From Clostridiales bacterium (lineage in GTDB: Bacteria > Bacillota > Clostridia > Christensenellales > Aristaeellaceae): DNA of 5,758 nt. Positions 1 to 5,757 of this stretch are shown piece by piece. The position numbers and the translations under genes were made by a program. The number at the start of each line of letters is the position of its first letter. Position 1 is the first letter of the stretch. Where the stretch lies: the NCBI GenBank assembly GCA_004557805.1, contig SFFS01000161.1:1-5758 (forward strand), in the 5' to 3' direction. The notes beneath the pieces are model-generated. The model saw only the letters and a program-made list of their open reading frames with translations, did not search any database and was not told the origin of the DNA.

Positions 1-825
1 GTCCATGGGATGCGTGCCGAACTGGGATACAATTTCCGCGCGCAGCGCGGTTAAAAGATCGGTCTCCGCAGCCCGCGCCACGAGCACAAAATCGGGCGCC
101 CAGCTGCTCTGCCCCGCGGCCAGCCCCTTGGCGCAGACGATGCTCCGCGCCGCGCGCGCGATATCCGCGTCGGCCATGACGATCACGGGGTTCTTGCCGG
201 TCAGCTCCAGCGCGCACGGGGTCAGCGTTTCCGCCGCGCCGTGCAGCACGGTGCGGGCGTCCTCCGCCGTGCCGGAAAAGAAAATCTTCCCGAACGGCAG
301 CGCCAGCAGCCGTTCCACCGGCTCCGCGCCCGCTTCGGTCATCGTCACATGATCGGTGCGGAAGCTCTCGCGCAGCACCATGTTCACCGCGCTCGCCGTT
401 CGTAGCGCGCGCGGCGAGGGCGAAAGCATGACGCAGTTGCCCGCAGCAACCGCGTCGACGAGCGGAACGAGGCTCAGCCGCAGCGGCTCCATCCAGGCCG
501 CAATGTTCAGCACCACGCCGTAGGGCTCGCGGAACGCGACCCTCCGCCCGAAAAGCCCTTCGCCCCACGCGGGCCGCTCACGCTGGCGCGACCAGCGTGC
601 CAGATTGCGCGTCATGCAGGCGATTTCAGCGTAAACGGGCGCAAGCTCGGTCATGTACGACTCTTCCGGCGTTTTTCCCAAATCGTTGCGCAAAGCGCGA
701 AGCAGCTCCGACTCATGCCGCCGGAGCGCTTCGCGCAGACGTTTCAGGCTGTTGATTCGATTGTCCAGCTCCCGCGTGGCTCCTGAGCGGAACCACGCGA
801 GCTGGTTTTCAAACATTTCCTTCAT
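1..825 (-). CDS. Aldehyde dehydrogenase-like protein with degenerate active site (partial, 3' end outside window)
   Basis: The frame is open for 275 codons from ATG at 823-825 to the window edge; a full class-3 enzyme is about 450 residues, so the C-terminal part is missing. The fold family is clear: EPYGVVLNIAAW (100-111), PLVDAVAAGNCVML (121-134), FFSGTAEDAR (182-191), LELTGKNP (206-213) and AAGQSSWAPDF (236-246) match the standard aldehyde dehydrogenase blocks. Spacing 112/135/207/241 equals that of class-3 ALDH (Asn114, Lys137, Glu209, Cys243 in rat ALDH3A1) shifted by two. Only Glu207 is kept. Position 112 is Met instead of Asn, 135 is Ser instead of Lys, 138 is Pro instead of Glu, and 241 is Ser (AGC) instead of the nucleophilic Cys. 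The glycine-rich coenzyme loop is also altered. Normal NAD(P)-dependent aldehyde oxidation is therefore doubtful. The gene starts 7 bases after livF and is probably the last or a later gene of that operon. No substrate can be named. Confidence 0.85.
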   Translation of the reverse strand, partial: MKEMFENQLAWFRSGATRELDNRINSLKRLREALRRHESELLRALRNDLGKTPEESYMTELAPVYAEIACMTRNLARWSRQRERPAWGEGLFGRRVAFREPYGVVLNIAAWMEPLRLSLVPLVDAVAAGNCVMLSPSPRALRTASAVNMVLRESFRTDHVTMTEAGAEPVERLLALPFGKIFFSGTAEDARTVLHGAAETLTPCALELTGKNPVIVMADADIARAARSIVCAKGLAAGQSSWAPDFVLVARAAETDLLTALRAEIVSQFGTHPMD

Positions 826-829
826 GATT

Positions 830-834
830 CTCTC
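830..834 (-). promoter_or_regulatory. Weak ribosome binding site of the ALDH-like gene, overlapping the livF stop
   Basis: The minus strand reads GAGAG four bases before the ATG at 825, and its first bases belong to the livF TGA stop (833-835). It is a poor match to AGGAGG. Initiation probably depends on ribosomes ending livF (translational coupling). The next in-frame Met (codon 4) lies too far from any purine run, so 825 is the preferred start. Confidence 0.5.
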
Positions 835-1537
835 ATCCCAAGTATGCGCGCCGCACGTCCTGATTATCCAGCATTTCATGCGCGTCGCCCTGAAGGACGA
901 CCTTTCCGGTTTCCAGCACGTACGCACGGTCGGCGATGGACAGCGCCATCTGCGCGTTCTGCTCCACCAGCAGCACCGTCGTGCCGTTCTGATGGATTTC
1001 GCGGATGATGGAGAAAATTTCCTCCACCAGAATCGGCGACAGGCCCATCGAGGGTTCGTCCAGCATAATCATGCGCGGAGAGGACATCATCGCGCGGCCC
1101 ATGGCCAGCATCTGCTGCTCGCCGCCGGAGAGCGTGCCGGCGATCTGCCTGCGCCGCTCCTTCAGCCGCGGGAAGCTCTGGAACACGCGGTCGAGGTCGT
1201 CCGCGACGGTCGTGCGGTCCTTGCGCGCGAAAGCGCCCATCTCCAGATTCTCCAGCACCGTCATGTGCGTAAAGACCCGGCGGCCTTCCGGCACCTGCGC
1301 CAGACCCATCTTCAGGATCTCATGCGCGGGCTTCTGCTGGATTTCCTCGTTCATGAATTCGATCTTGCCCGATTTCCCGCGCAGCAGGCCGGAAATGGTG
1401 TGCAGCGTGGTGGTTTTTCCGGCGCCGTTTGCGCCGATCAGGGTTACGATCTCGCCCTCGTTCACCTCAAAGCTGACGTTTTTGAGCGCGTGAATCGCGT
1501 CGTAATAGACGTTCAGGTCTTTCACTCGCAGCATCAT
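833..1537 (-). CDS. livF: Branched-chain amino acid ABC transporter, ATP-binding protein LivF
   Basis: Cytoplasmic ATPase subunit, 234 residues, close to the usual LivF length (E. coli 237). It pairs with LivG to power uptake of Leu/Ile/Val-type substrates. Visible motifs: Walker A GANGAGKTT (35-43), Q-loop QVPEGR (81-86), ABC signature LSGGEQQ (136-142), Walker B MIMLDEP (156-162), D-loop SMGLSP (163-168). The switch position has Gln193 in LLVEQN instead of His; this is normal for LivF and not a defect. The frame is open upstream to an ATG at 1600, but that extension lies inside livG, is Arg/Lys-rich and has no family resemblance. The start at 1535-1537 is chosen because AAGGAGG lies 9 bases upstream; the adjacent ATG at 1532-1534 is the other choice. 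One base separates it from the livMG stop, so the two are translationally coupled. Confidence 0.96.
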   Translation of the reverse strand: MMLRVKDLNVYYDAIHALKNVSFEVNEGEIVTLIGANGAGKTTTLHTISGLLRGKSGKIEFMNEEIQQKPAHEILKMGLAQVPEGRRVFTHMTVLENLEMGAFARKDRTTVADDLDRVFQSFPRLKERRRQIAGTLSGGEQQMLAMGRAMMSSPRMIMLDEPSMGLSPILVEEIFSIIREIHQNGTTVLLVEQNAQMALSIADRAYVLETGKVVLQGDAHEMLDNQDVRRAYLG

Positions 1538-1538
1538 G

Positions 1539-3389
1539 TTACGCGCCCTCCTTCTCGGTTTCAGCTTCTTCGTCGGCGTCGCCCAGATAGGCCGCCACAA
1601 CCTCGCGATTCTGACGGATTTCGGCGGGCGTGCCTTCGGCGATGATGCGACCGTAATTCAGCACATAGATGCGCTCGCAGATGCCCATGACCAGCTTCAT
1701 ATCGTGCTCGATGAGCAGGATGGTCACGCCGAACTTCTCGCGGATGCGCTGAATGGTTACCATCAGCTCCTGCGTTTCGATCGGGTTCATGCCGGCCGCC
1801 GGTTCGTCCAGCAGCAGCAGTTTCGGGTTCGTGGCCATCGCGCGGCAGATTTCCAGCTTGCGCTGCAGGCCGTAAGGCAGGCTGTTGGCGTTCCAGTCGG
1901 CCATTTCTTCCATATCGAACACGCGCAGCAGTTCGCGGGCGCGCTCGTCGCAGCCGTTTTCCTCGCGCTCGTAGTAGGTGTCGCGCGCAAGGCCGTCCAC
2001 CATGGTGTAATACATGCGGCTCTGGAACGCGACCTTGATGTTCTCCAGCACCGTCATCGATTTGAACAGGCGGATGTTCTGGAACGTGCGCGAAATTCCC
2101 TCGTAGGTGATCTTGTAGGTCGGCATGCCCTTGATGGACTTGCCCATCAGCTCGATCTCGCCCTCGGTGGGCATATATACGCCGGTCATCATGTTAAAGA
2201 TGGTCGTTTTGCCGGCGCCGTTGGGGCCGATCAGACCGACGATCTCATGCTCGTAGATGGCCAGATTTACATCCTCCGCCGCATGCAGGCCGCCGAAGCG
2301 GATGCCGAGGTTCTTCATCGCCAGGACGGGATACTTCTCGCTGTCGTAGTCGTATTCGGGAATATCCGGCGGGATGGAGCGCGTCTTGCGCCGCTGTAAT
2401 CTGTTCTCCATCTTTGCGGCGAAATCCTTCCACGCGGGGATGATCTTTTCCAGCAGGCGTTCGCAGGAGAATTCATGCACGCCCAGCAGGCCGGAGGGCT
2501 TGAAGATCATCATCACAATCAGAAGCAGCGCATACGCCAGCTGGCGGTATTCCACCAGCGAAGCCATCAGATACTGCACCACCGTCAGCATCGAAGCCGC
2601 CGCGATGGAGCCGGTATAGCTGCCCAGACCGCCGAACACGGCCATAACAAGGAAGTTGATGGAGGTGTTGTAGTCGAACTTCGTCGGGTCGAGCACGCCG
2701 ACGGAATGCGCGTACAGACCGCCCGCGATTCCCGCGAAGAAGCCCGCGATTACGAACGTGATCGTCTTATATTTCGTCACCGGAACGCCCGCGGTATCGG
2801 CCGCCACCGCGTTTTCGCGAATCGCCAGAATGGCGCGGCCATGGCGCGACCAGGCCAGCATATACAGGATGGCGACGGTCAGGAACATGATCCAGAAGGC
2901 GTTGTCAAAGTTGGTGTACAGGCTGATGCCGAACATCTTCTTGCCTCCGCCGGTCCACGGTGCGAACACGGTGTTGATCAGCACGCGGATGATTTCGCCG
3001 AAGCCCAGCGTGATAATGGCCAGATAGTCGCCCTGAAGCCGCAGCGCCGGCACGCCCACCAGATAGGAGAACACCGCCGCCACCAGGCCTCCCACAATCA
3101 GTGCCAGCGGGAACGTCCAGGCCTGATTGGGCAGAATGAGCGAAGTGAAAATCGCGGAGCAGTAAGCGCCGACCGCCATGAATCCCGCGTGACCCAGCGT
3201 CAGTTCACCCAGCACGCCCGCCACCAGGTTCAGGCTGGCCACCATGATGATATTGTAGCACACCTGCGTGAGCAGGTTGGTGATGGCGCGGTTGCCACCC
3301 ATCGCCGCGAGGACGAGCTTGATAACGATATACGCTGCGACCGTCAGAAGCAGGTTCAGGAGCGAAGTAAATCTTCTGTTCTTTTTCAT
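1539..3389 (-). CDS. livM-livG: Fused branched-chain amino acid ABC permease and ATPase (LivM-LivG)
   Basis: One uninterrupted frame of 616 residues with two complete subunits. Residues 1 to about 305 are LivM: many hydrophobic helices, the LivM-type block LGELTLGHAGFMAVGAY (60-76), and a cytoplasmic coupling loop around RHGRAILAIRENAVAADTAG (182-201) that docks on the ATPase. Residues about 306-352 form a charged linker (KTRSIPPDIPEYDYDSEKYP at its end). Residues 353-616 are LivG: Walker A GPNGAGKTT (388-396), Q437 in RTFQNIRLF, signature LPYGLQRKLEICRA (504-517), Walker B KLLLLDEP (523-530), D-loop AAGMN (531-535) and switch His562 in IEHDM. The lengths match separate LivM plus LivG, so nothing is lost. 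Such fusions are known in this transporter family. No good ribosome binding site is seen for a separate LivG; AAGGA at 2425-2429 is 13 bases from Met327, too far. The start at 3389 has only a weak site and follows livH by 14 bases. The acidic C-terminal tail (604-614) overlaps the livF ribosome binding site. Confidence 0.95.
   Translation of the reverse strand: MKKNRRFTSLLNLLLTVAAYIVIKLVLAAMGGNRAITNLLTQVCYNIIMVASLNLVAGVLGELTLGHAGFMAVGAYCSAIFTSLILPNQAWTFPLALIVGGLVAAVFSYLVGVPALRLQGDYLAIITLGFGEIIRVLINTVFAPWTGGGKKMFGISLYTNFDNAFWIMFLTVAILYMLAWSRHGRAILAIRENAVAADTAGVPVTKYKTITFVIAGFFAGIAGGLYAHSVGVLDPTKFDYNTSINFLVMAVFGGLGSYTGSIAAASMLTVVQYLMASLVEYRQLAYALLLIVMMIFKPSGLLGVHEFSCERLLEKIIPAWKDFAAKMENRLQRRKTRSIPPDIPEYDYDSEKYPVLAMKNLGIRFGGLHAAEDVNLAIYEHEIVGLIGPNGAGKTTIFNMMTGVYMPTEGEIELMGKSIKGMPTYKITYEGISRTFQNIRLFKSMTVLENIKVAFQSRMYYTMVDGLARDTYYEREENGCDERARELLRVFDMEEMADWNANSLPYGLQRKLEICRAMATNPKLLLLDEPAAGMNPIETQELMVTIQRIREKFGVTILLIEHDMKLVMGICERIYVLNYGRIIAEGTPAEIRQNREVVAAYLGDADEEAETEKEGA
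1547..1553 (-). promoter_or_regulatory. Ribosome binding site of livF
   Basis: AAGGAGG on the minus strand, inside the last codons of livMG (the Glu-Lys-Glu-Gly-Ala end), 9 bases before the first of two tandem ATG codons. It decides the livF start and rules out the longer frame from 1600. Confidence 0.85.
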
Positions 3390-3392
3390 TTT

Positions 3393-3403
3393 CTCTCGCC
3401 CCC
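3393..3403 (-). promoter_or_regulatory. Weak ribosome binding site of livMG
   Basis: On the minus strand the 14-base gap after the livH stop (3404-3406) contains GGGGG then C then GAGAG, with the GAGAG only 3 bases from the ATG. Neither part is a good anti-Shine-Dalgarno match at good spacing, unlike livJ, livH and livF, so livMG translation probably relies on coupling to livH. Confidence 0.45.
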
Positions 3404-4309
3404 TTACACCTTTTCCTTCATCTTCCTGCCCAGGATGCCCGTAGGCCGGAAGAGAAGCACCAGAATGAGGATGCCGAACACCATCGCGTCGACGTATTCG
3501 CTGGCGTAATACTTCACAAACGTTTCCACCATGCCGATGATGAACCCGCCGAGCACCGCGCCCGGAATCGAGCCGATGCCGCCGAGCACCGCCGCCACGA
3601 ACGCCTTCAGGCCGGGCAGCATGCCCAGCAGCGGCGTTACATAATAGACCTTCTGCGCATAGAACACGCTGCCGATGGCGGCCAGCGCGCAGCCGATGCC
3701 GAAGGTGATGGAGATCGTCTTATCGACGTTCACGCCCATGAGCATCGCCGCGCCCTGATCCTCGCTGACGGCGCGCATCGCCTTGCCGGTGCGCGTGGTC
3801 TGTACAAACAGCGTCAGCGCGATCATCAGAAGCACGGAAACCGCGAACGTCAGCACTTCCAGCAGATTGATCGACCGGCGGCCCACCTTGAACAGCGTAA
3901 CCTTCGGCACGATCGTCGGGAAGTTGACCTGGCCCGAACCGAACACCAGCTGCGCAATGATCTCCAGCGCGATGCTGATGCCGATGGCGGTAATGAGCGC
4001 GGAAATGCGCGGCGCGTTGCGCAGCGGCTTATAGGCCACACGGTCTACGAATACGCCGAGCGCTACGCATACGACGACCGCGAACAGTACGCTGACTACG
4101 CCGGCAAGAACCGGCTGCGTTTCCGCAATCGCCTTCATGAGCGAAGTCGTCATGATCCAGTAAATGGAATACGCGCCGACCATCATGATATCGCCGTGCG
4201 CAAAGTTGATCAGCTGGACGATGCCGTACACCATCGTATAGCCCAGCGCGATCAGCGCGTAAATGCTGCCCATCTGCAATCCGCCGATCAGGTTGTAGAG
4301 CGTGACCAT
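3404..4309 (-). CDS. livH: Branched-chain amino acid ABC transporter, permease LivH
   Basis: Integral membrane permease of 301 residues (E. coli LivH 308), forming the channel with the LivM half of the next gene. The N-terminal block is typical of the family: GSIYALIALGYTMVYGI (14-30) followed by INFAHGDIMMVGAY (34-47). Hydrophobic helices follow at about 67-90, 104-123, 150-171, 200-217, 235-262 and 274-288. The loop TRTGKAMRAVSEDQGAAMLM (172-191) is the coupling helix region that contacts the ATPases. The C-terminus is RPTGILGRKMKEKV, a usual ending for LivH. The ATG at 4307-4309 has GGGAGG 7 bases upstream. The gene is preceded by its own probable promoter and followed after 14 bases by livMG. 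No truncation or odd residue is seen. Substrate range cannot be told from the permease; related systems also move other amino acids, amides or urea. Confidence 0.96.
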   Translation of the reverse strand: MVTLYNLIGGLQMGSIYALIALGYTMVYGIVQLINFAHGDIMMVGAYSIYWIMTTSLMKAIAETQPVLAGVVSVLFAVVVCVALGVFVDRVAYKPLRNAPRISALITAIGISIALEIIAQLVFGSGQVNFPTIVPKVTLFKVGRRSINLLEVLTFAVSVLLMIALTLFVQTTRTGKAMRAVSEDQGAAMLMGVNVDKTISITFGIGCALAAIGSVFYAQKVYYVTPLLGMLPGLKAFVAAVLGGIGSIPGAVLGGFIIGMVETFVKYYASEYVDAMVFGILILVLLFRPTGILGRKMKEKV

Positions 4310-4316
4310 GTAAAAA

Positions 4317-4322
4317 CCTCCC
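4317..4322 (-). promoter_or_regulatory. Ribosome binding site of livH
   Basis: GGGAGG on the minus strand, 7 bases before the livH ATG; a strong site at normal spacing that supports the start at 4309. Confidence 0.8.
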
Positions 4323-4355
4323 GGTGCAACTTCGAAAGCGTATATTTATTGCTTC

Positions 4356-4384
4356 ATCCTATCGCAGTGTAAAAGCCGTGTCAA
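4356..4384 (-). promoter_or_regulatory. Probable internal promoter for livH-livMG-livF
   Basis: On the minus strand a perfect -35 TTGACA (4379-4384), a 17-base spacer and -10 TAGGAT (4356-4361, 4 of 6 consensus bases). The start of transcription would fall near 4349, giving a leader of about 40 bases with the livH ribosome binding site. It lies downstream of the hairpins that follow livJ, so it can serve the membrane and ATPase genes independently of livJ. Confidence 0.6.
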
Positions 4385-4404
4385 CCGCTTTTCCTCCCGC
4401 GCGT

Positions 4405-4484
4405 AAAAAAGTCCCGGATAACAAGCATGGGTTACGGCTGTTTTTCCGGCGCATACGCGCCGAAAACCGATTCCGCAACCCGGG
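4405..4484 (-). terminator. Possible structured terminator or attenuator ending in six U
   Basis: On the minus strand CCCGGGT (4478-4484) can pair with ATCCGGG (4413-4419, one G-U), two bases before TTTTTT (4405-4410). Enclosed is a 10-bp hairpin (4443-4466, loop GUAU) with UUUU on one side and GAAA on the other. Its one G-U pair becomes a C-A mismatch in the opposite transcript, so the fold is better in the liv message than in an antisense RNA. The long interval between the outer arms makes this a weaker call than a simple stem-loop. The region lies between livJ and the internal promoter. Confidence 0.3.
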
Positions 4485-4520
4485 TTTTATAAAGCGTCGG
4501 GAGCGGCGGCGCCGCCCCCG
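4485..4520 (-). terminator. GC-rich stem-loop after livJ (partial terminator or mRNA-stabilising hairpin)
   Basis: Starting 19 bases after the livJ stop, bases 4498-4520 form a 9-bp stem (one G-U) with a 5-base loop CGCCG on the minus strand. What follows is ACGCTTTATAAAA, a poor U-run, so full termination is uncertain. In Liv operons a hairpin here commonly keeps livJ mRNA in excess over the downstream genes; that role is inferred here. Confidence 0.45.
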
Positions 4521-4539
4521 GCTGAAAAGCGTTTCCAGA

Positions 4540-5697
4540 TCAGGCTTCCGGATCAAGGCGTTCGAGCAGCACTTCCGAACCGTCGGTGAAGCCCTTGATG
4601 AACGCGGACTTGACCGGGTCGCAGTGGTCGTCGAAAACGATGTGGCCGGTCACGCAGGTCAGATCGGTGGCCTTCATCGCGGCAACGACAGCTTCCTTCT
4701 CGGTAGTGCCGGCCGTTTCCATGGCGGTCAGAAGAATCTTCGCGGCGTCGTAGCCCAGCGCGTTGAACAGGCTGGCTTCATGGCCGTACTTCGCAGAGAA
4801 GGCGGCTACGAAGCTCTTGACCAGCTCGCTGTCGTCCTCGGCGGAGAAGCCGTCGCTGTAGGCGACCTTATCCAGCAGAGAAGGATCGTCCTTCACCTGG
4901 TCGGCGATGGCGGAGAAGCCGTCGGCGCCCAGTACCCAGCATTCGAGACCGACGTCCACGCCCTGGCGGAGCACCTTGGCGGCCGTCTCATAGTAGTAGG
5001 TGCAGAACAGAACATCCGGTTCCGCATCGGCAATCTTAGTCAGCTGCGGGGTGTAGTCGGCGTCGCCTTCCTTATTGCTCTCAGCGGCGACAACTTCCAT
5101 GCCCAGCTCTTCCGCCTTCTTGGCGAAGCTCTCATACAGGCCGATGGAGTAGTCGTTGGTGTTGTCGTACAGCACGGCGACCTTCTTGGCCTGGACGGGT
5201 TCGTAGCTCTGCGCGAACACAGCCATCAGTTCCGCCTGATAGGAGTCGATGAAGCAGGCGCGGAACACGTTGCCGTAGGGCTGATCCTTGTTCTCGCCCT
5301 CTTCGCCGGTCACGGCGAAAGCGGTGGCGGAGGCGGTGATCATCGGCATGCTGTCGGCGGCGGCGCGCTGCGCAACGGCCAAGGTCGGCGTGGTGGTCAC
5401 GGGGCCGATCAGCGCCGCGACGCCTTCGCTGACCAGCTGCTCGTAGGCGTTGGTCGCTTCGACCGCGTCGCCGGTGTCGTCTTTCCAGATCATTTCAACC
5501 TTCTTGCCAAGAACGCCGCCATTGGCGTTCACTTCATCAATATACAGGTCAACGCCGTCCTTTACCAGATTGCCATAAACGGATACAGCGCCCGTCAGCG
5601 GAGCAATGCCGCCGATCTTAATCGTATCTTCCGCCAGCGCGGAAACGCAGCTGAGCGCGAGGACAGCGGACAAAATCATACAGAAGACTTTTTTCAT
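4540..5697 (-). CDS. livJ: Branched-chain amino acid ABC transporter, extracellular substrate-binding protein
   Basis: 385-residue binding protein of the Leu/Ile/Val-binding family (type I periplasmic-binding fold; E. coli LivJ 367). It delivers ligand to LivH-LivM from outside the membrane. Signal peptide: MKK, hydrophobic core 4-16, then CVSALA before EDTIKIGG. The mature part opens with the standard DTIKIGGIAPLTGAVSVYG block (24-42) and DGVDLYIDEVNANGG (47-61). Ligand-side segments are visible at LIGPVTTTPT (96-105) and ITASATAF (120-127), where the family places Ser/Thr/Ala residues that hold the amino acid backbone, and at YDNTNDYSIGLYESF (177-191). The C-terminal VTGHIVFDDHCDPVKSAFI (349-367) is the usual FDxxGDPVK hairpin, but with Cys359 for Gly. 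AAGGAGG lies 7 bases before the ATG at 5697. Exact ligand cannot be read from the sequence; leucine, isoleucine and valine are the default guess. Confidence 0.95.
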   Translation of the reverse strand: MKKVFCMILSAVLALSCVSALAEDTIKIGGIAPLTGAVSVYGNLVKDGVDLYIDEVNANGGVLGKKVEMIWKDDTGDAVEATNAYEQLVSEGVAALIGPVTTTPTLAVAQRAAADSMPMITASATAFAVTGEEGENKDQPYGNVFRACFIDSYQAELMAVFAQSYEPVQAKKVAVLYDNTNDYSIGLYESFAKKAEELGMEVVAAESNKEGDADYTPQLTKIADAEPDVLFCTYYYETAAKVLRQGVDVGLECWVLGADGFSAIADQVKDDPSLLDKVAYSDGFSAEDDSELVKSFVAAFSAKYGHEASLFNALGYDAAKILLTAMETAGTTEKEAVVAAMKATDLTCVTGHIVFDDHCDPVKSAFIKGFTDGSEVLLERLDPEA

Positions 5698-5704
5698 GGT
5701 TTCT

Positions 5705-5711
5705 CCTCCTT
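5705..5711 (-). promoter_or_regulatory. Ribosome binding site of livJ
   Basis: AAGGAGG on the minus strand, 7 bases before the ATG. It is the strongest site in the window, as expected for the most abundant component. Confidence 0.85.
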
Positions 5712-5728
5712 TGATTTTTTATGGCGAG

Positions 5729-5757
5729 ATTATAGCAACCATCGCGGAAAATTGCAA
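5729..5757 (-). promoter_or_regulatory. Main operon promoter upstream of livJ
   Basis: On the minus strand: -35 TTGCAA (5752-5757, 4 of 6), a 17-base spacer and a perfect -10 TATAAT (5729-5734). TGC directly before the -10 makes it an extended -10. Transcription would start near 5722, leaving a leader of about 25 bases, too short for a T-box or riboswitch. Any control would have to be by a protein binding at or upstream of this promoter. The window ends at the -35, so upstream operators cannot be seen. Confidence 0.75.

Noticed and set aside
5..352. Plus-strand open frame of 115 codons near the left edge
   Set aside because: It lies opposite the aldehyde dehydrogenase-like frame, whose translation matches family blocks from end to end; the plus frame is Ser/Ala-rich with no similarity.
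1538..1600. Extended livF start at 1600
   Set aside because: The added 21 residues lie inside livG, do not resemble LivF, and the AAGGAGG at 1547-1553 points to the ATG at 1537.
653..1645. Plus-strand open frame of 330 codons opposite livF and its neighbours
   Set aside because: Low-complexity His/Gln/Arg composition and complete overlap with livF, which has all ABC motifs; a shadow frame.
1536..2399. Plus-strand open frame of 287 codons opposite the LivG domain
   Set aside because: Same shadow pattern; its His/Asp/Gln-rich product has no family resemblance and there is no clear ribosome binding site.
2475..3509. Long plus-strand open frame (344 codons) antisense to livMG and livH
   Set aside because: It is rich in His/Gln/Arg, has no recognisable domain and lies entirely opposite strongly conserved transporter codons; long antisense frames are expected at this G+C.
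4443..4466. Inner inverted repeat taken alone as a Rho-independent terminator
   Set aside because: On the minus strand the stem is followed by A-rich, not U-rich, sequence, and on the plus strand the stem is interrupted; it is only considered as part of the larger fold ending at 4405.
4359..4556. Small minus-strand open frame (65 codons) in the livJ-livH gap
   Set aside because: It starts inside the end of livJ in another frame, has an Arg-rich random-looking product, and covers the hairpins and the TTGACA promoter.
1539..5697. Urea or amide (Urt/Fmd-type) transporter instead of a branched-chain amino acid system
   Set aside because: Gene order and motifs fit Liv, and no urease, amidase or urea-specific neighbour is visible. 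The ligand remains unproven, so this is a less likely alternative rather than excluded.
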